Below, in pieces: positions 8,053 to 14,249 of a DNA stretch of 14,798 nucleotides. The notes under the pieces were generated by a model that was not told the DNA's origin, did not search any database, and was given only the letters and a program-made list of their open reading frames with translations. Position 1 is the stretch's first letter; every line of letters starts with the position of its first letter. The stretch covers positions 1 to 14,798 of the forward strand of contig JARXAU010000239.1 of assembly GCA_029865675.1 (NCBI GenBank), read 5' to 3'. Both the position numbers and the translations under genes were made by a program. The DNA comes from Rhodoferax sp. GTDB lineage: Bacteria > Pseudomonadota > Gammaproteobacteria > Burkholderiales > Burkholderiaceae_C.

Positions 8053-8573
8053 GAGGGATCCTCCGCTTGCAGGTCACTACCCGCTTCGCGTGCGACCGTA
8101 AAAAACTCCACCCGTGTAGCTTGCGCGAGTGCCTTGCGTTGCTGCGCTTGTGCACAGAGTTGCTCACTCAGTGGCCGCAACAGGTACTGATCCCAGTGCG
8201 AATGCAGCGCCGGTTCCTGCAGCAGCGCGTCCGCGACGGCGGCGAGCTGGGCATGGCGGTGCGAGCCGCCGAGAATATAGGCGACACCCACTTGGTGACA
8301 TTGCGTGTGTTCGGGATCCGGCCGCAGAGTACAGCGGGTGACGGTGACCTCGCCCAAATTGAACCGCAGGCCGGTGCCTCCGGCGCGACCTTGGGCCATG
8401 AGCAGACCCGTCTCCACGGGGCGAAGCCATTGAAGGTTGCCCTGGGCCCAAGCGCCGACCCGCTCTTCCAAAAACGCTTCGGGCGCCCGAGCCAGAAGCG
8501 CCATCCAGGTTTGGCGCGCGGCCGGATTGTTGGCGGCATTGGAGGTGCTGGGGTTGTAATGCGAGTGCAACAT
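8049..8573 (-). CDS. phnG: Alpha-D-ribose 1-methylphosphonate 5-triphosphate synthase subunit PhnG
   Basis: PhnG is a subunit of the C-P lyase core complex (PhnGHIJ) and needed with PhnI for nucleotide-phosphonate exchange. The 174-residue product has the family blocks RPVETGLLMAQGRAGG (51-66), FNLGEVTVTRC (71-81), GVAYILGGSHRHAQLAA (96-112) and TRVEFFTVARE (153-163). It is about 20 residues longer than E. coli PhnG, mainly because of a low-complexity N-terminus rich in Asn, Ser and Ala. It is the first gene of the operon, with a 78-base divergent intergenic region upstream holding a PhoB-like site. No strong ribosome-binding site precedes the ATG. Confidence 0.93.
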   Translation of the reverse strand: MLHSHYNPSTSNAANNPAARQTWMALLARAPEAFLEERVGAWAQGNLQWLRPVETGLLMAQGRAGGTGLRFNLGEVTVTRCTLRPDPEHTQCHQVGVAYILGGSHRHAQLAAVADALLQEPALHSHWDQYLLRPLSEQLCAQAQQRKALAQATRVEFFTVAREAGSDLQAEDPS

Positions 8574-8597
8574 GCAGGGCGTAAGGTCGGGCCGTGC

Positions 8598-8630
8598 ACT
8601 TTATGACCTGCGTATTTCTGTTTTGTGACC
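8598..8630 (-). promoter_or_regulatory. Putative Pho box and -10 element for the phn operon
   Basis: On the minus strand a GGTCAC half-site (8630-8625) is followed 11 bases on by AGAAAT (8619-8614) and 22 bases on by GGTCAT (8608-8603). This is the 11-base periodicity of PhoB direct repeats (consensus TGTCAT/TGTCAC). Ten bases after the first pair, TAAAGT (8603-8598) resembles a -10 box (TATAAT), and 10 bases is the spacing known from E. coli phoA. The middle half-site is a poor match, so this is a candidate only. The same 78-base region must also serve the divergent DUF1045-phnN pair. Confidence 0.45.
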
Positions 8631-8651
8631 CTGGCCTTTGACTTGCACTGT

Positions 8652-9362
8652 ATGAATCCCGTTCCCCAGGCCCACCGCCACGCTGCATACTTTGCGCCAT
8701 CGCCGGGCTCTGGTCCTTGGAACCTGGGTTCGCAATGGTTGGGGCGCTGTGCGCAGACCGACCGGCTCTTGCCGCAACCTTCCCTGCGCGGCTTTACCCC
8801 TGCCACTCTTTTGCGATTGACGCAGGCTCCGCGGCGGTATGGGTGGCACGCCACCTTGAAGGCACCTTTTACTTTGGCCGAGGGCACCGAACTGTCACAG
8901 TTGCAGGCGGCCTTTGCCGGAGTGGCTGTGGCCGCGCCTCTTGTTCTCGATGTGGATGTGGCGCAAATTGGCGACTTTCTCGCTGTGGTTCCTGTGCGGC
9001 GTCACGAAGGATTGCATGCATTGGCGGATGACTGCGTTCGGCAGTTGCACGCCATTGCTGCGCCGCTGACGCAACCGGAGTTGGCCCGTCGTCGCCAAAG
9101 CGGCTTGAGCCAGCGCCAAGAGCAATTGCTTCAGCAATGGAGTTATCCCCACGTGATGGAGGAGTTTCAATTCCATATGACCCTCACGGGCTCGCTCGAC
9201 GGTTTGTCTTCCTTGGAGCGCAGTGAGCTTGTAGCGCATGCGCGGCAATGGTTTGCGCCTCTGCGGTCAGAAGGCCTGCACATTGATGCGGTGTCGTGGT
9301 TTGTCGAGCCGACCGCAAGCGGCAACTTCCGCTACGTTGAGCGATTCGCGTTGGCGCAATGA
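8652..9362 (+). CDS. DUF1045 phosphonate-operon protein, 2H phosphoesterase fold
   Basis: This 236-residue protein belongs to the DUF1045 family that travels with C-P lyase genes (known as putative phosphonate metabolism protein). Two HxT motifs define a 2H phosphoesterase-like active site: HATL (66-69) and HMTL (175-178). Enzymes of this fold hydrolyse or form 2',3'- or 1,2-cyclic phosphates. C-P lyase releases ribose 1,2-cyclic phosphate 5-phosphate, normally opened by PhnP. With no phnP in this window, this protein is a plausible stand-in, but that is inference. The ATG at 8652 gives the family-like beginning AHRHAAYFAP. A GTG at 8625 in the same frame would add nine residues that overlap the promoter site. 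It overlaps phnN by four bases. Confidence 0.85.
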   Translation: MNPVPQAHRHAAYFAPSPGSGPWNLGSQWLGRCAQTDRLLPQPSLRGFTPATLLRLTQAPRRYGWHATLKAPFTLAEGTELSQLQAAFAGVAVAAPLVLDVDVAQIGDFLAVVPVRRHEGLHALADDCVRQLHAIAAPLTQPELARRRQSGLSQRQEQLLQQWSYPHVMEEFQFHMTLTGSLDGLSSLERSELVAHARQWFAPLRSEGLHIDAVSWFVEPTASGNFRYVERFALAQ

Positions 9363-9940
9363 CCCGCAGCGGTGTCATTTACATGGTGGGTCCTTCGGGG
9401 GTGGGCAAAGACAGCCTGCTCAATTGGCTGCGTCACTATGTGCAGCAGCTGGTGCCTGCGCCTGATTTTCACTTTGCGCAACGCACGATCACCCGTGGCC
9501 ACGATCACTCTAACGAAGCCCACGAGGCGGTGGGCTTTGACGAATTTGCGAAACTTAATGCGCGTGGAGCGTTTGCGCTGAGCTGGCAAGCGCATGGCCT
9601 CCAGTACGGCGTGCGCCACAGCCAGCTTGCCAAGGGCAGTGGTTGGGTACTTGTGAACGGCTCACGGGAATACACAGAGCAGGCCCGATCCCGCGTTCCG
9701 GGTTTGGTGGTCTTGCATGTGAGCGCGCCTGAGGCCGCCTTGCGCCTGCGCTTGGCTGGCCGCGGGCGCGAAGACTCCGTGCAGCTGGAAGCTCGAATGC
9801 TCCGCGCGCAAAACGCGGACTTGGCGCCCGCAGCGGGGGACCTGCAGATCGTCAATGTCGGGACGTTGGAAGAAACTGCCAAGGCGCTGTGCTTACTGCT
9901 TCAAGAACGCACTGGTTTGTCGCTTGTGCCGGCGCTGTGA
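9359..9940 (+). CDS. phnN: Ribose 1,5-bisphosphate phosphokinase PhnN
   Basis: PhnN phosphorylates ribose 1,5-bisphosphate to phosphoribosyl pyrophosphate (PRPP), feeding the ribose released by C-P lyase back into nucleotide synthesis. The 193-residue protein is of the usual length and guanylate-kinase-like. It has a P-loop GPSGVGKDS (11-19), RTITR (42-46) and VNGSREYTEQAR (99-110). The aspartate after the P-loop lysine is typical of PhnN. Its ATG overlaps the stop of the DUF1045 gene (ATGA), so the two form a small operon divergent from phnG, closed by a hairpin terminator right after the stop. Confidence 0.94.
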   Translation: MTRSGVIYMVGPSGVGKDSLLNWLRHYVQQLVPAPDFHFAQRTITRGHDHSNEAHEAVGFDEFAKLNARGAFALSWQAHGLQYGVRHSQLAKGSGWVLVNGSREYTEQARSRVPGLVVLHVSAPEAALRLRLAGRGREDSVQLEARMLRAQNADLAPAAGDLQIVNVGTLEETAKALCLLLQERTGLSLVPAL

Positions 9941-9965
9941 GCCGCTCGGCGCGGGCGCGGCTTTT
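9940..9965 (+). terminator. Rho-independent terminator after phnN
   Basis: Beginning in the last base of the phnN stop, AGCCGC (9940-9945) pairs perfectly with GCGGCT (9957-9962) across an 11-base GC-rich loop. The tail is TTTT, counting the T that ends the stem. The U-tract is short but the position is right for ending the DUF1045-phnN transcript before plcP. Confidence 0.6.
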
Positions 9966-9983
9966 CGGTCGCTTGTCGTTTGG

Positions 9984-10016
9984 GTTCATCATTTAGTCAT
10001 ACAAGCTGAATATTCT
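9984..10016 (+). promoter_or_regulatory. Putative Pho box and -10 element of plcP
   Basis: GTTCAT (9984-9989) and AGTCAT (9995-10000) are direct repeats exactly 11 bases apart, separated by CATTT, like the two halves of a PhoB site. Exactly 10 bases later TATTCT (10011-10016) resembles a -10 box, matching the classical Pho promoter layout in which the Pho box replaces the -35. The intergenic region is 146 bases, and this is its only promoter-like structure I see. The predicted transcript leader is about 65 bases. Confidence 0.5.
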
Positions 10017-10086
10017 CTCGTACGGTTTCGCGGAGGCTCGGTCAGCTCTTGGCCGTGCCCCTCAACTTTGTAGCAATGGGGTTCGG

Positions 10087-10887
10087 ATGCATTACCGTGC
10101 GGTATTTATTTCTGACTTGCATCTCGGCACACCGGGATGTCAAGCGGAGGCCTTGATAGAGTTTCTCAAGTCGCACACCAGCGACTACCTGTACCTGGTG
10201 GGTGACATCATCGACGGCTGGCAACTGCGCCGCAAGTGGTACTGGCCCCAGGCGCACAACGATGTGGTCCAAAAGCTTCTGCGCAGGGCACGCAAGGGCT
10301 GCCATGTGGTTTACATCCCGGGCAACCACGACGAGTTTGCACGTGGCTTTGTCGAACACCACTTCGGCGGCATTGAGGTCACCCATGAAGCAGTGCACAC
10401 GCTGAAGGACGGTCGCAAGCTGTGGTTGATCCACGGAGACTACTTTGATGCGGTGGTGAAATACGCCAAGTGGTTGGCCTATCTGGGTGACAACCTGTAC
10501 GAGTTGGCCTTGCGACTGAACCGCCACTTCAACCGCGTGCGTGCACGCATGGGTTTGCCTTACTGGTCCTTGTCAGCGTTCCTGAAAAGCAAAGTCAAAA
10601 AGGCATTAAATTTTGTCGCAGACTTTGAAAATGCCGTGGCCCATGAAGCCCAAAAACGCGGTTACCAAGGCGTGGTCTGCGGCCACATTCATCGCGCGGA
10701 AATTCGTATGATCAACGGAATTTTGTACTGCAATGACGGTGATTGGGTGGAAAGCCGCTCAGCCTTGGTAGAGCACCAGGATGGCACGCTGGAGCTGATT
10801 TACTGGGATCAGGTACTTGACTTCCTGCCGATTGTTAAACCGGCCTCTAAAGCCCCTGAAGTTGCCGTAGCTGCCGAGGTAGCCTAG
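10087..10887 (+). CDS. plcP: PlcP-like metallophosphoesterase (phospholipase C of lipid remodelling), often called UDP-2,3-diacylglucosamine hydrolase
   Basis: This is a cytoplasmic-face metallophosphoesterase. The dinuclear metal motifs are all present in 266 residues: DLH (10-12), GDIIDGW (39-45), GNHD (79-82), HGD (116-118) and GHIH (199-202). General annotation pipelines call such proteins LpxH-like. However, the strings WYWPQAHNDVVQKLLRRARKG (split here as 51-71) and GDWVES (218-223) match my memory of the PlcP family, described in Sinorhizobium and marine bacteria. Those enzymes remove phosphate headgroups from phospholipids under phosphate limitation, leaving diacylglycerol for glycosylation. 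The Agt-like glycosyltransferase at the right end of the window and a Pho-box-like promoter support this. True LpxH (about 240 residues) is usually a separate gene. The C-terminal tail (after about 250) is Ala/Pro/Val-rich. Confidence 0.75.
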   Translation: MHYRAVFISDLHLGTPGCQAEALIEFLKSHTSDYLYLVGDIIDGWQLRRKWYWPQAHNDVVQKLLRRARKGCHVVYIPGNHDEFARGFVEHHFGGIEVTHEAVHTLKDGRKLWLIHGDYFDAVVKYAKWLAYLGDNLYELALRLNRHFNRVRARMGLPYWSLSAFLKSKVKKALNFVADFENAVAHEAQKRGYQGVVCGHIHRAEIRMINGILYCNDGDWVESRSALVEHQDGTLELIYWDQVLDFLPIVKPASKAPEVAVAAEVA

Positions 10888-10920
10888 GTACCGCCGCAGA
10901 AGCGATGGGCCCCGGCGTCC

Positions 10921-11841
10921 TCATGCAGCGCGGGTGTTGCCGCCTTCGGCTGAGTCGCAGTGGAGACCTTGCTCGGGTAGCTTGAGCAGCCCCTGCCCCA
11001 TCCGGATAGGAGTACCTTCTTCTATGCCTGGCGCAAAACCAAAGCCTTTGGGCGCGAACACCAAAATCGTGGAGCCGTGCTGGAACCAGCCCATTTCTTG
11101 GCCCTTTGTGTAGTGCGCGTCACAGGCGATGTGTCCCGGTCCTTCATAACGTGCATCCAGCAGCGCCCCCAGCGCATGCAGTCGGATACTGGCTACTAGC
11201 ACTGCGGCCACCGGCACCAGGGCGACGGGATAGCGCTCGGTGCCCACGGTCACCTGCAACAAGGCGCGTTCGTTTTTGCAAAATAGTTTCTCTACGCGTT
11301 TGAGGGCAATCGGATTCACGTTCCAGGTGTCACCGGCAAAGTAGTCGACGTCGTGTAGGTGCAGGTCATACGGCGCGTGAAAGCGGTGATACATCGAAGA
11401 CGTAATACGAATCGTCAGAAACACGCCGTCTTGCCAGGGACTGTTGGCGCCCATCGGCCCCAGCAGGTCGGTCAGCGTGTACGGGAACCCCTTGGCCTGG
11501 TAGACCCGGTCGCCCTCCACGCGGCCCATGGCGCCCACGATACCGTCGCAGGGACTCGTCATGGTGCGGGGGTCGGTGTCGATCGGTCGCGCGCCGGGCT
11601 TGAGCTCGCGGATAAAGCAGTCGTGTAGGCTGTCAAAGCGGTCTTTTTTGGCCTCTGACAGATTCAAATCGGCGATCCGCTTCCAGGTCGCGATCGACAG
11701 GTCACGTACCCAGGGCGTACGCCGTTGGCTAAACCAGCCCATAAAACGCGTCAGCGCCAGGCGGGGAATGCGGTTGGTGAGCAGGAAGTTCAGGTCTTCG
11801 TTGGCACCGATTTTTTGCAGAGTTTGCTTGATAGTCATCAT
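10921..11841 (-). CDS. psd: Phosphatidylserine decarboxylase proenzyme (HGST variant)
   Basis: The enzyme decarboxylates phosphatidylserine to phosphatidylethanolamine at the inner membrane, after self-cleavage creates a pyruvoyl group. The 306-residue protein resembles the E. coli type. The triad is visible: D99 in SPCDGIV, H152/H155 in YHRFHAP and S257. The cleavage site reads HGST (255-258) instead of the usual LGST, preceded by KGQEMGWF as in active enzymes, so G256-S257 cleavage should still be possible. The first of two ATGs is chosen, with AGG seven bases upstream. The gene is convergent with plcP (33-base gap) and divergent from the aminotransferase. Betaproteobacteria usually carry a shorter Psd (about 214 residues) beside pssA, so this may be a second, special-purpose copy. 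Confidence 0.88.
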   Translation of the reverse strand: MMTIKQTLQKIGANEDLNFLLTNRIPRLALTRFMGWFSQRRTPWVRDLSIATWKRIADLNLSEAKKDRFDSLHDCFIRELKPGARPIDTDPRTMTSPCDGIVGAMGRVEGDRVYQAKGFPYTLTDLLGPMGANSPWQDGVFLTIRITSSMYHRFHAPYDLHLHDVDYFAGDTWNVNPIALKRVEKLFCKNERALLQVTVGTERYPVALVPVAAVLVASIRLHALGALLDARYEGPGHIACDAHYTKGQEMGWFQHGSTILVFAPKGFGFAPGIEEGTPIRMGQGLLKLPEQGLHCDSAEGGNTRAA

Positions 11842-11843
11842 TT

Positions 11844-11879
11844 TTTAACCTAGGAGTCATACAACCGAGGTTTTATAAA
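11844..11879 (+). promoter_or_regulatory. Short divergent promoter region of psd and the aminotransferase, with a Pho-box-like half-site
   Basis: Only 49 bases separate the two divergent start codons. On the plus strand AGTCAT (11855-11860) lies 11 bases after a weak TTTAAC (11844-11849), and AGTCATACAA (11855-11864) is identical to 9995-10004 in the plcP promoter. An AT-rich TATAAA follows at 11874-11879, a 13-base spacing rather than 10. A shared regulator with plcP is plausible, but the first half-site is weak. Confidence 0.3.
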
Positions 11880-11890
11880 GGGTTAAACGT

Positions 11891-13567
11891 ATGGACGGTT
11901 CCGAGACATTGTTATCAGTTGCCACCTGGGGCGGTCTGGCGTCCCTGGGTGTTTGGGCATTTCCAAAGGGCTTGCAGCGCATTCAGCTGTCGCTGGCCAA
12001 GTACCCCTCCTTGGGCGGCCACTTGCGCATGGCCAAGCGGGTTTCGAAGCTGATTCCTGGCTATTCCTACTCCGACGCTCAGTGGTTTTCGGTGGATGGC
12101 GCACCGCTGACCGTGGTGGACCAGCGTCGTGCAGCGCTGGCCCGTTTGGGCCACACGCTGAAGTCGCAAAGCCCGCAAACCCTGGCGCATTCCGACACAG
12201 TGAAGCCCATGGTGTCGGACTTGCAGCTCATCAGCCAGTACCGCGTGCCCTTTCAGTTCCGCGCCGTGCTGTCTGAGCACATCAAGCTGGGCAGCTTTTG
12301 GCGTGAAAGCAGCGGGGTGTTCCTGACCGACTTGGACGGCAACCGCTTTATCGACGTCACCGGCTCTTATGGCGTCAACCTGTTTGGCTTGGACTATTAC
12401 AAAGCCAGCATGGCTGAGGGTGCGGCGCTTGCGCAAACCTTGGGCCCGGTTTTGGGTTCCTACCACCCCAGTGTGTTGGACAACGTACAGCGCTTGTGCA
12501 AGATTTCTGGCATGGACGAGGTGTCTTTCCACATGTCGGGCACCGAAGCGGTGATGCAAGCGGTGCGTCTGGCGCGATACCACACACGCAAACGTAAATT
12601 GGTGCGCTTTACCGGCGCCTACCACGGCTGGTGGGACGATGTGCAGCCCGGCCCGGGCAACCCGATGCCACCGTCGGGTGACACCTTGACACTCAACGAG
12701 ATGCACGCCAACACCCTGCGCGTGCTGCGCAACCGTAACGACATTGCTTGCGTGCTGATCAACCCATTGCAGGCCATGCACCCCAACCGCGCGGCACCGA
12801 CCGACTCCACGCTGATCGACGGCAGTCGCTTCGTCAAATATGACCGCGCGGCTTATGCCGCCTGGTTGAAGGAGTTGCGCGCAGTGTGCACCGCCAAAGG
12901 CATTGCGCTCATCATGGATGAGGTGTTTTTGGGCTTTCGCTTGGCGCCTGGCGGCGCACAGGAATATTTCGGCGTAAAGGCCGACTTGGTAACGTACGGC
13001 AAGACGCTGGGTGGAGGTTTCCCAGTCGGTGTGATTTGCGGTCAGGCGCGCTGGATGAAGCGTTTCCAGGACGACAAGCCTGGCGACATTTGTTTTGCGC
13101 GTGGTACGTTCAATGCGCATCCCTACGTGATGGGTGCGATGAATGTATTTTTGAAGTCCCTGGACAAGCCCGAGGTGCAGGCGATGTACGCGGTGGCATC
13201 GCAGACTTGGACCGGCCGCCAAACCCTGCTGAATGACAAACTGCGCGCTGCAGGTGTGCCGGTGAGGGTTGCCGGTATGGAGACGGTTTGGTCGGTTTTG
13301 TACGAGTCGCCTAGTCGATACCATTGGCTGCTGCAGTATTACTTGCGTGCGCAAGGGGTTGCCCTGAGTTGGGTGGGGTCAGGTCGCATGATATTTAGCT
13401 TCAATTTTGACGATGCAGCGTTTGATGATTTTGCCCACCGCTTCGTACAAGCTGCGCAAGCCATGAAGGCTGATGGATGGTGGTGGATGCCTGAGGGGCA
13501 AACCGGCAAAGCCATTCGCCGCCAGATCCTTAAGGAGATGCTGGCGGCGTGGTGGCGGCGCGCGTAA
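11891..13567 (+). CDS. Class III PLP-dependent aminotransferase, GSA-aminomutase-like, with N-terminal extension
   Basis: This is a fold-type I PLP enzyme of aminotransferase class III. Visible signatures are SGTEAVMQA (216-224) for phosphate binding, GAYHGWWDD (242-250), IMDEVFLGFR (341-350) with cofactor aspartate D343, YGKTLGGGFPVG (369-380) with Schiff-base lysine K371, and GTFNAHP (405-411). The core most resembles glutamate-1-semialdehyde aminomutase, but the protein is 558 residues against about 430. The extra roughly 120 residues at the N-terminus begin with a hydrophobic, possibly membrane-seeking segment (about 7-25). Essential HemL is normally a standalone, shorter protein, so I do not call this hemL. 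Flanking lipid genes suggest an aminotransferase for a lipid headgroup or acyl precursor; the substrate is unknown. AAAGGG (11877-11882) is the ribosome-binding site. Confidence 0.8.
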   Translation: MDGSETLLSVATWGGLASLGVWAFPKGLQRIQLSLAKYPSLGGHLRMAKRVSKLIPGYSYSDAQWFSVDGAPLTVVDQRRAALARLGHTLKSQSPQTLAHSDTVKPMVSDLQLISQYRVPFQFRAVLSEHIKLGSFWRESSGVFLTDLDGNRFIDVTGSYGVNLFGLDYYKASMAEGAALAQTLGPVLGSYHPSVLDNVQRLCKISGMDEVSFHMSGTEAVMQAVRLARYHTRKRKLVRFTGAYHGWWDDVQPGPGNPMPPSGDTLTLNEMHANTLRVLRNRNDIACVLINPLQAMHPNRAAPTDSTLIDGSRFVKYDRAAYAAWLKELRAVCTAKGIALIMDEVFLGFRLAPGGAQEYFGVKADLVTYGKTLGGGFPVGVICGQARWMKRFQDDKPGDICFARGTFNAHPYVMGAMNVFLKSLDKPEVQAMYAVASQTWTGRQTLLNDKLRAAGVPVRVAGMETVWSVLYESPSRYHWLLQYYLRAQGVALSWVGSGRMIFSFNFDDAAFDDFAHRFVQAAQAMKADGWWWMPEGQTGKAIRRQILKEMLAAWWRRA

Positions 13568-13575
13568 AGCTTTAC
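13564..13575. repeat. 12-bp palindrome holding both convergent stop codons
   Basis: GTAAAGCTTTAC is a perfect inverted repeat. Its left half contains the TAA stop of the aminotransferase and its right half the TAA stop of the convergent membrane-protein gene, leaving only four bases between the coding regions. It is too short and has no loop for a classical terminator. I see no other terminator between these two genes. Confidence 0.5.
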
Positions 13576-14186
13576 CGATGGGCCACTTTCACGTGGTCCA
13601 TCGGGTCTATGCGCTGACCGCGCAACAAGTGGATAGGCGACTTGTGGTACATCTTAATGTCATGCACCGGGTCAGTGATGATCTTGAAACCCCAGGCCAG
13701 ACCAGCCATCAAGCTGTCTTGTTTCCATAGCTGAAGCACGCGAAACAGGAGGCCTGCCGCACCCAAGATCAGCCAAGCCATCGCGGTCATGCGCATGGGA
13801 GTGTCTTCATAAGTTTGTGGCACGGCCCATTGCAGGTAACTTGGCATCCAGAAGGCCAGCACAGGAATGGCTGCGCAGATACTCAGAAGTACTATTTTCC
13901 GTTGCAAGTTGTAGCCGACTTTGATTTCTTCCTTATGTTCGTGGGTGGCCTGGTTTACATCATCAAAGCCCTTGGGTTCGAAAAAGAAGTGCCCAATTTG
14001 GCGTGTCGTCATCGATACCAGCCAAGCCACCAGTGCAGAAACCACCGGGTCGATGAAAAGGAACACGTAGGCAACCAAAAACGACATTGCGCTGATCAAG
14101 TGCAGAAATTGGTTGATACGGCAGTGGTGGTAGTAGCGGTGGTCGTCCCAGCGCTGCACGTTAACGAGTTGAAAAAACTGACTCAT
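13572..14186 (-). CDS. Histidine-rich multi-pass membrane protein, Mpo1/DUF962-like
   Basis: This 204-residue protein has about four hydrophobic segments (roughly 31-46, 47-62, 98-116, 133-150) and conserved-looking histidine clusters: YYHH (18-21), NQFLHLIS (25-32), RQIGHFFFEPKG (62-73), HEH (82-84) and DPVHDIKMYH (172-181). The first blocks resemble the Mpo1/DUF962 family (short NQ-LH and IGH-FE motifs), membrane iron-dependent dioxygenases acting in alpha-oxidation of 2-hydroxy fatty acids in yeast. Similarity is read by eye and distant. A fatty-acid hydroxylase-like enzyme is the main alternative. The ATG at 14186 is chosen because AGGAG lies 5 bases upstream. The longer frame to 14255 runs through the promoter region. 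It is convergent with the aminotransferase and divergent from the glycosyltransferase. Confidence 0.7.
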   Translation of the reverse strand: MSQFFQLVNVQRWDDHRYYHHCRINQFLHLISAMSFLVAYVFLFIDPVVSALVAWLVSMTTRQIGHFFFEPKGFDDVNQATHEHKEEIKVGYNLQRKIVLLSICAAIPVLAFWMPSYLQWAVPQTYEDTPMRMTAMAWLILGAAGLLFRVLQLWKQDSLMAGLAWGFKIITDPVHDIKMYHKSPIHLLRGQRIDPMDHVKVAHR

Positions 14187-14191
14187 AGAAA

Positions 14192-14196
14192 CTCCT
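14192..14196 (-). promoter_or_regulatory. Ribosome-binding site of the Mpo1-like gene
   Basis: The minus strand reads AGGAG five bases before the ATG at 14186, the best ribosome-binding site in the right half of the window. It decides for MSQFF as the N-terminus rather than a start 23 codons upstream. Confidence 0.7.
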
Positions 14197-14249
14197 GATT
14201 GAAACGGTGAACTGCTGGCGCCACCTGACGCGCTAAACCGCCATGTAAA

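Noticed and set aside
10888..10920. Terminator between plcP and psd
   Set aside because: Only a 5-bp CGCCG/CGGCG stem with a long loop and no U-tract on either strand.
11915..13354. A 479-codon open frame on the minus strand opposite the aminotransferase
   Set aside because: It lies entirely inside a gene with clear PLP-enzyme motifs, and its translation is rich in His, Arg and Gln with no recognisable domain; it is a shadow of GC-biased codons.
11891..13567. Calling the aminotransferase hemL
   Set aside because: The core resembles HemL but the protein is about 130 residues too long and lies among lipid genes; function is left open.
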